NCBI GenBank assembly: GCA_965212545.1
Contig: CBDBVB010000024.1
Location: forward strand, 62,001 to 126,000
Origin: JABDIP01 sp965212545
GTDB lineage: Bacteria; Pseudomonadota; Alphaproteobacteria; DSM-16000; Inquilinaceae
Length of the DNA: 64,000 nucleotides
Reading direction: 5' to 3'
Shown: positions 59,637 to 64,000 of the stretch, in pieces
How the letters are laid out: each line of letters starts with the position of its first letter
Numbering within the stretch: the first letter of the stretch is position 1
Made by a program: the position numbers and the translations under genes
The notes under the pieces: generated by a model
The model's input: only the letters and a program-made list of their open reading frames with translations
Databases searched by the model: none
Told to the model about the DNA's origin: nothing

Positions 59637-60431
59637 TCAGTCAAACTGGACTTCGGCCCGGCCCAAACCGGCAATCTCCACGGTCACCCGTTCCCCGATT
59701 GAGACCCATACCGTCTGAACCACGCTGCCCAGCATCACGATGGATCCGGCGCCCAGCCGCCGTGATCGTGCCTGGCCGGTCTCGGCCAGCCAGGCCAGGG
59801 CGTTGAAAGGGTGTCCCAGGATATCGCCGCCCCGGCCGGTGCCGACGCCCTCGCCATTGATTTCCATCCGTCCGACGACCGCCGCCAGATCGATACCCTG
59901 CCAATCGGTCACGGCGGGCGCTACAACGCAGCCGGCCTGGAAGAAATCGTCGGCGATCAGGGTCGGCGTATCGATTTCCCGAAAATCCCGATAGCGCGCA
60001 TCGACGATCTCGATCGCGGCCATGCACCCGTCCACGCAGGCGGCCACTTCCTCCAGCGCGACCGCCGCAGCGGTTTCCGGTAGTGCCCCGGCAAGGCGCA
60101 CGGCGATCTCGCACTCCACCCCGACCCGCTGAAAGTCGGCGGAGCGTAGCGCCGCCTGCCCATCATGCACCCGGCCCTGGTGAATGGTGCCCGCACAGGG
60201 CGAGTCGATATTCATATAGCTCTGCATGACCTGCGTCGTGCAGCCGATCTTGACGCCAGCGATCGGCCCAAGGCCGGACCCTGAAAGGCGTGCCGCCAGC
60301 GCCGACTGAATGGCGTAGCCCTCGGCTTCGTCTGCGGGTCGGCAGGCGGCCGGCAGACCTTCGAAGGGCCCCGGGGCCGAGCGGTTTGCGGCCAACAGGT
60401 CGACGGCCTGTGCGATCCTCGATGCGTCCAT
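59637..60431 (-). CDS. 2-Keto-4-pentenoate hydratase/fumarylacetoacetase-like protein
   Basis: A 264-residue enzyme of the MhpD type. GPIAGVKIGCTTQVMQSYMN, VECEIAVRLAG (metal Glu pair), AAIEIVDARYRDF and GHPFNALAWLAE are diagnostic. It hydrates a 2-hydroxydienoate or decarboxylates a related acid, a late step of aromatic or sugar-acid breakdown. ATG 60431. It is divergent from a CtBP-type dehydrogenase; together they suggest 2-keto-acid metabolism. Confidence 0.87.
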   Translation of the reverse strand: MDASRIAQAVDLLAANRSAPGPFEGLPAACRPADEAEGYAIQSALAARLSGSGLGPIAGVKIGCTTQVMQSYMNIDSPCAGTIHQGRVHDGQAALRSADFQRVGVECEIAVRLAGALPETAAAVALEEVAACVDGCMAAIEIVDARYRDFREIDTPTLIADDFFQAGCVVAPAVTDWQGIDLAAVVGRMEINGEGVGTGRGGDILGHPFNALAWLAETGQARSRRLGAGSIVMLGSVVQTVWVSIGERVTVEIAGLGRAEVQFD

Positions 60432-60553
60432 GAACTCCCCCTGCGTCCTGGCGACGGTACTGCAAGTCTGACAGGTCTTGCCGCGCCACGCGACGGGCGC
60501 GCGATCAGGGCCTAAGATCGTCTTCGGTCCACCAAACTGTTCGGAAAACCGCG

Positions 60554-61582
60554 ATGACGTTCCAGGTCCTCACCCCCGATGCCCAGTACGCGGATGATGC
60601 AGTGGTCGAGCGGCGGACGGCCGGCGACCTCTTCCGGTTCGATGTACATCGCCTGCGCCAGGCGGAGGAAATTCCGCCGGACAGCCTCTCCGGCTGCAAC
60701 GGTGTGCTGCTGTGGCACGAGGTCAACATGGATGCGGAACTGATCGCGCGCATGCCGCGCTGCCGGGTGATCGTGCGTGCCGGGGCCGGCTTCGACAATA
60801 TCGACCTGGCCGCCGCCGGCGCCGCCGGTATTGCCGTCGCCAACACGCCGGATTACGGCACCAGTGAAGTGGCCGACCATGCCATTGCCCTGATGCTGTC
60901 GCTGACCCGCGGCATTGCCCGCTATCACGAGACCCTGAGCGGCGATCCGATCGGCGCGTTCACCGTGACGACCGCGCCGCTGGTTCGCCGGATTCGCGGA
61001 CGCACCTTGGGCATCGTCGGCCTCGGCCGCATCGGCACCGCGACGGCGCTGCGCGCCAAGGCCTTCGGGATGCGGGTCATGGCTTATGATCCGTACATAC
61101 CGCGCGGCCAGGAGATCGCGCTCGGTGTCGACCGGGTCGACCGGCTGGAAGACCTGCTGCGGCAGAGCGACATCGTCAGCCTGCACACGCCGCTGACCGA
61201 GGAAACCCGGCATATGATCGATGCCGGTACGCTCGCCGCCATGTCGTCGCACGCCATCCTGGTCAACACCGCGCGCGGTGCGGTGATCGATATCGACGCT
61301 CTGCACGACGCCTTGAAGGCGGGAACGATCGCCGGCGCCGCGCTCGACGTGCTGCCGGTCGAACCGCCGCCCGACCCTCTGCCGCCCCTGGTTCGGTCCT
61401 ATGCCGACAAGGCGGATTGGCTCGCCGGCCGGCTGGTTCTCTCGCCACACGCCGCCTGGGGCAGCCCGGAGAGCGCCGAGGATGTCCGACGGCTTTCGGT
61501 CGAGACCCTGGTCGCGCATCTGCGCGACGGCGAGTTGCGGAACTGCGTGAACCTGGAATTCCTGGATCGGACAGGCTCCTAG
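60554..61582 (+). CDS. D-2-hydroxyacid dehydrogenase, C-terminal-binding-protein type
   Basis: A 342-residue NAD-dependent enzyme. VRAGAGFDNIDLAAAGAAGI, nucleotide motif GLGRIGTATALRAKAFG, VNTARGAVIDIDAL, and catalytic His in LSPHAAWGSPES place it in the CtBP/D-2-hydroxyacid group. It interconverts a 2-keto and D-2-hydroxy acid. ATG 60554. It pairs divergently with the hydratase gene at a 122-bp gap; substrate unknown. Confidence 0.87.
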   Translation: MTFQVLTPDAQYADDAVVERRTAGDLFRFDVHRLRQAEEIPPDSLSGCNGVLLWHEVNMDAELIARMPRCRVIVRAGAGFDNIDLAAAGAAGIAVANTPDYGTSEVADHAIALMLSLTRGIARYHETLSGDPIGAFTVTTAPLVRRIRGRTLGIVGLGRIGTATALRAKAFGMRVMAYDPYIPRGQEIALGVDRVDRLEDLLRQSDIVSLHTPLTEETRHMIDAGTLAAMSSHAILVNTARGAVIDIDALHDALKAGTIAGAALDVLPVEPPPDPLPPLVRSYADKADWLAGRLVLSPHAAWGSPESAEDVRRLSVETLVAHLRDGELRNCVNLEFLDRTGS

Positions 61583-61684
61583 GGCCGATCCGCTGATAGG
61601 GGCTCGGTGCGTGCCGCCCGGTCCTCCCGCATCGACAGCGACAATGCCCATCCCGTAGCCGCATTGACGCCTAGAGAGAAGAAA

Positions 61685-61713
61685 AGGGCCCATGAGATTG
61701 TCTCATGGGCCCT
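61685..61713 (-). terminator. Rho-independent terminator of the PilZ-like gene
   Basis: Perfect 13-bp arms 61685-61697 and 61701-61713 with a 3-nt loop. Read on the minus strand it is followed by TTTCTTCTCTC, a good T-rich tail, 64 bp after the stop at 61777. Confidence 0.85.
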
Positions 61714-61776
61714 CAGTCTGCGACCGTGTATCTTATATGAAGGGGCGTTGAACGCGTGCGCCTGTTCCGCTTCGTG

Positions 61777-62091
61777 TCAGGAGGCGCGGGCCGCGTTCAG
61801 CATCATCAGCACGTTTGCCGGCATTGTCTGGAACCGGAGATCAAATTCCTGATCGGCGGCGCCGTCGACGATCTCGCCGCTGAACGGACCTGAAACTCCG
61901 TCACAGGCGACGGAACCATGCACCTTGGTGTTTGGCTGGAATGCCGCGCTGGAGCCATTCAGCGACATGCTGGCAGCCGTCCATTCGGTGGATTCGTAAG
62001 TGATCCCTTCGACCTTCACCGAAAGGACCGCGGGGGCGGCCAGAACCTGGCTGCGGCTCTTCAGACTTTTCGCGAGCGTTTCACCAAACAT
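61777..62091 (-). CDS. Small protein, possible degenerate PilZ-like domain
   Basis: A 104-residue soluble protein. VLSVKVEGITYESTEWT followed by ASMSLNG resembles the first strands and D/N-x-S-x-x-G turn of PilZ domains, but the arginine motif is absent, so c-di-GMP binding is doubtful. The rest is beta-rich (GPFSGEIVDGA, EFDLRFQTMP). ATG 62091 has GGAGGCTC upstream, and a strong terminator follows, so it is a monocistronic gene. The family call is tentative. Confidence 0.55.
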   Translation of the reverse strand: MFGETLAKSLKSRSQVLAAPAVLSVKVEGITYESTEWTAASMSLNGSSAAFQPNTKVHGSVACDGVSGPFSGEIVDGAADQEFDLRFQTMPANVLMMLNAARAS

Positions 62092-62242
62092 AATTGACGA
62101 GCCTCCTGCTCTGAATGGTCAGAATTCAGCCAGTCTCTCGGAAAAGTATGAACTGTCGGTAAAATTCGATTCAATTCCGCGCGCAAATCACTGGAAATTC
62201 TCCACAAAGGTCTGATGCAAAAAGAGCCGTCAGCTTTGCGGG

Positions 62243-63061
62243 CTAGGATCGATTTGACGCCTTCAGGGAGAATGCGAGGGGAAGCGACGGCACCTCCGGC
62301 GGCAGCCGGTACATCGTACTGCCGTCAATTTCCTGCATGCACGGGAACAGTCTCCAGGCGAGCCGGTCGTGCTCGTGCAGGAAGTCCAGGGCCAGTCCGG
62401 CGTCGACCAACGCGGTGATCACCTCGCCGATCGGGTGGATCCATTCATAGCTGCGGGTATTCTTCAGCGTATCGGTGTCGCCGGTGTAAGTGGTCGCCTC
62501 GTCGAATGCCAGTGGCTCGGACCCCTGGAAATAGGGGTATGTCGGCACCAGCCGGCCGTCCTCCACCTGCTCCAGGGCCAGGACGGCCGGGTGCCCTTCC
62601 AGCAGGTAGAGATACCCGCCAGGCTTTAGAAAATGTGCGACGATCTCCGCCCAGCGGCGGATGTCCGGCAGCCAATTGATGGCGCCCCAGGTCACGTAGA
62701 CGACATCGAACCGCCCGTCGATCAGGTCCGGGGCGTCGTACAGATTGCCCTCGATGAACGTGCCTGGCACGCCGGTCTCAGCCGACAGGGCACGTGCCGC
62801 GGCGAGGGCCTTGCTGGAAAAGTCGAACCCCGTGACGGTTGCGCCGCGGCGCGCCAGGCTCAGCGTGTCGAGACCGAAATGGCATTGCAGGTGCAGGATA
62901 TTCTTGCCGGAAAGGTCGCCGACCTCGGCCGCTTCGATCAGCCCCAGAACCTCGGCGCCATTGCGAAACTCGTCGATGCGATAGGCGCCGGTCTTGGAAT
63001 TCGTATGGATGCCGACGGCCTCGTCCCACCGTCGTCGGTTGGCCTCGAAAAACTCGTCCAT
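62243..63061 (-). CDS. Class I SAM-dependent methyltransferase
   Basis: A 272-residue enzyme. Motif I is ILHLQCHFGLDTLSLARRGA (about 55-74), then FDFSSKALAAARAL, FDVVYVTWGAINWLPD and FLKPGGYLYLLEGHP. The start MDEFFEANRRRWDEAVGIH is common in a family of uncharacterised methyltransferases. ATG 63061 has CCGGCA upstream. It is 54 bp downstream of the DmsC-like gene on the same strand. Acceptor unknown. Confidence 0.87.
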   Translation of the reverse strand: MDEFFEANRRRWDEAVGIHTNSKTGAYRIDEFRNGAEVLGLIEAAEVGDLSGKNILHLQCHFGLDTLSLARRGATVTGFDFSSKALAAARALSAETGVPGTFIEGNLYDAPDLIDGRFDVVYVTWGAINWLPDIRRWAEIVAHFLKPGGYLYLLEGHPAVLALEQVEDGRLVPTYPYFQGSEPLAFDEATTYTGDTDTLKNTRSYEWIHPIGEVITALVDAGLALDFLHEHDRLAWRLFPCMQEIDGSTMYRLPPEVPSLPLAFSLKASNRS

Positions 63062-63115
63062 TGCCGGAATCCCGATCAGACGCAGGCGGACATCCCGCCG
63101 GAAATCCGCGCCTGT

Positions 63116-64000
63116 CTACGCTGCCCTGGCCCCGTAGTACAGGGTGACAGTGTGCTGCGCCTCGGCGAAGAACAGCCAGCGCTCGATGACGATTCCGGCA
63201 CTGCCGCTGGCCGCCACCACCAGGGCCAATGCGAAAGCGGCCGCCCCGCCGACCATGGCGGCGACCGGCAGGATCGCGATCGGCAGCAGCAATCCAAGAA
63301 TGACGGCCAGACGCCGCAGCTTGTCGGAATGCTTGCGGGCCACGCCGTATGCCATCTCCCGCAGCAGGTAGTTCTCCTGGGTGTGAGGCGGGTCGAGCAT
63401 GCGCACCGATCCGATATGCCCCAGCCCGGTGGCGCTTTCGATGGTGCTGGAGGCCACGGAGTTGCGCAAATCCCGCCAAAAGACTCCCTTTAGGATCCAG
63501 CCAATCGCGGTGAACACAATGGCGGCGATGACCAGCCATGTGCCGCTCATGCCGAAAGCGGCGGCCAGAGCGTTCAGCCATAGGGCGCCGGACGCCATGG
63601 CGAGGCCGAGAAACACCGGCGGCACCCAACGATTGTGCCAATACCGGATGGTCTTCAGGGAGGCGTAGATCATGCTGGTGCAGTAAACCGTCCCCAGTGC
63701 GAACACCGCGGCCAGAACACCACACAGTGACCAGAAGCCGCCGGTTGTCTCCAGGAATACCCAGCCGACCGCAAACAGCCCGGCCGGGACATAGGTCGCC
63801 ACCGCCAGCACCCCTTCCCGCGAGAGCCAGGACGAGCGCCATTGCGAAAGCGCTCGCCAGGCCCGTTCCGGATGACCGAGATGGAAGGTGGAGGACAACA
63901 GGCCGGTGGTGATCAGACCCAGCGAAAGCCCCATGCCAACAAGGCCGAACCATCGGTCCGCGGGCAGAAGCCCCGAGGCCGCTCCGAGGCCGAGCAGGAT
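63116..64000 (-). CDS. DMSO reductase anchor subunit (DmsC family), 5' end outside the window
   Basis: At least 294 residues are visible; the frame continues past the window edge. Eight or so membrane helices. FHLGHPERAWRALSQWRSSW and LSREGVLAV are hallmarks of DmsC, the quinol-oxidising membrane anchor that passes electrons to DmsAB-type iron-sulfur and molybdopterin subunits. Those subunits would lie beyond 64000 on the same strand. The actual electron acceptor (DMSO, TMAO or other) cannot be told. Confidence 0.87.
   Translation of the reverse strand: MLLGLGAASGLLPADRWFGLVGMGLSLGLITTGLLSSTFHLGHPERAWRALSQWRSSWLSREGVLAVATYVPAGLFAVGWVFLETTGGFWSLCGVLAAVFALGTVYCTSMIYASLKTIRYWHNRWVPPVFLGLAMASGALWLNALAAAFGMSGTWLVIAAIVFTAIGWILKGVFWRDLRNSVASSTIESATGLGHIGSVRMLDPPHTQENYLLREMAYGVARKHSDKLRRLAVILGLLLPIAILPVAAMVGGAAAFALALVVAASGSAGIVIERWLFFAEAQHTVTLYYGARAA

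Overview
The window reads as a chromosomal segment of a high-G+C, free-living alphaproteobacterium, probably Rhodospirillales-like. This rests on protein style, a phasin gene, PilZ proteins, several TTAA-N7-TTAA boxes of the CtrA type, and a dense set of ABC uptake and sugar/polyol catabolic genes. No rRNA, tRNA, CRISPR array, prophage or complete insertion sequence was recognised. The organism assignment is inference.

Layout. 1-5 kb: end of a glucose/sorbosone-type dehydrogenase, a small cytochrome c, a NitT/TauT-type importer and an ABC-2 exporter like those beside PQQ alcohol oxidation genes. 5-8.6 kb: Fpg/Nei glycosylase, a 5'-truncated aquaporin, an inositol-monophosphatase/HisN-like phosphatase and a sterol-desaturase-family hydroxylase. 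8.7-14.8 kb: a TetR regulator divergent from a YnbC-like hydrolase-methyltransferase and a frameshifted YnbD-like PAP2/tyrosine phosphatase, with three phased operators between; then an acyl-CoA dehydrogenase and an EamA transporter. 15.2-22.2 kb: two Na/Pi-cotransporter/PhoU proteins around a PPK2 kinase and a DUF3124 protein, then a DUF3179 protein. 22.2-32.6 kb: xylA, a SUMF1-type protein with a GDPD, a MetE-core protein, and a sugar ABC operon that includes an EEP phosphatase. 32.7-39.1 kb: IF-1, Hsp20, AlgH, a phasin with a palindromic operator, an LEA-2 lipoprotein, a cNMP-acyltransferase with a cNMP partner, and an esterase. 39.1-44.1 kb: inositol catabolism (iolE, iolD, divergent iolG, SDR) with an interspersed repeat in the promoter. 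44.1-50 kb: kptA, LysR, HAD, DUF4240, methyltransferase, VOC and an AT-rich island with CtrA-like boxes. 49.4-57.4 kb: an RpiR-controlled operon (aldehyde dehydrogenase, HpcH/HpaI aldolase, 2-hydroxyacid dehydrogenase, Rbs-type ABC transporter, ABM monooxygenase) with a MITE-like element at the aldolase stop codon. 57.6-64 kb: PilZ protein, lipoprotein, ParA-PilZ fusion, hydratase, CtBP-type dehydrogenase, PilZ-like protein, methyltransferase and DmsC.

Most functions concern uptake and oxidation of sugars, polyols and sugar acids, plus phosphate/polyphosphate handling. The most unusual observations are the ParA-PilZ fusion with a CtrA-type box upstream, the three-armed MITE at a stop codon, the phased TetR operators, and two broken genes whose breaks can be read directly (5-bp tandem duplication in the YnbD homologue; aquaporin cut exactly behind an upstream stop codon).
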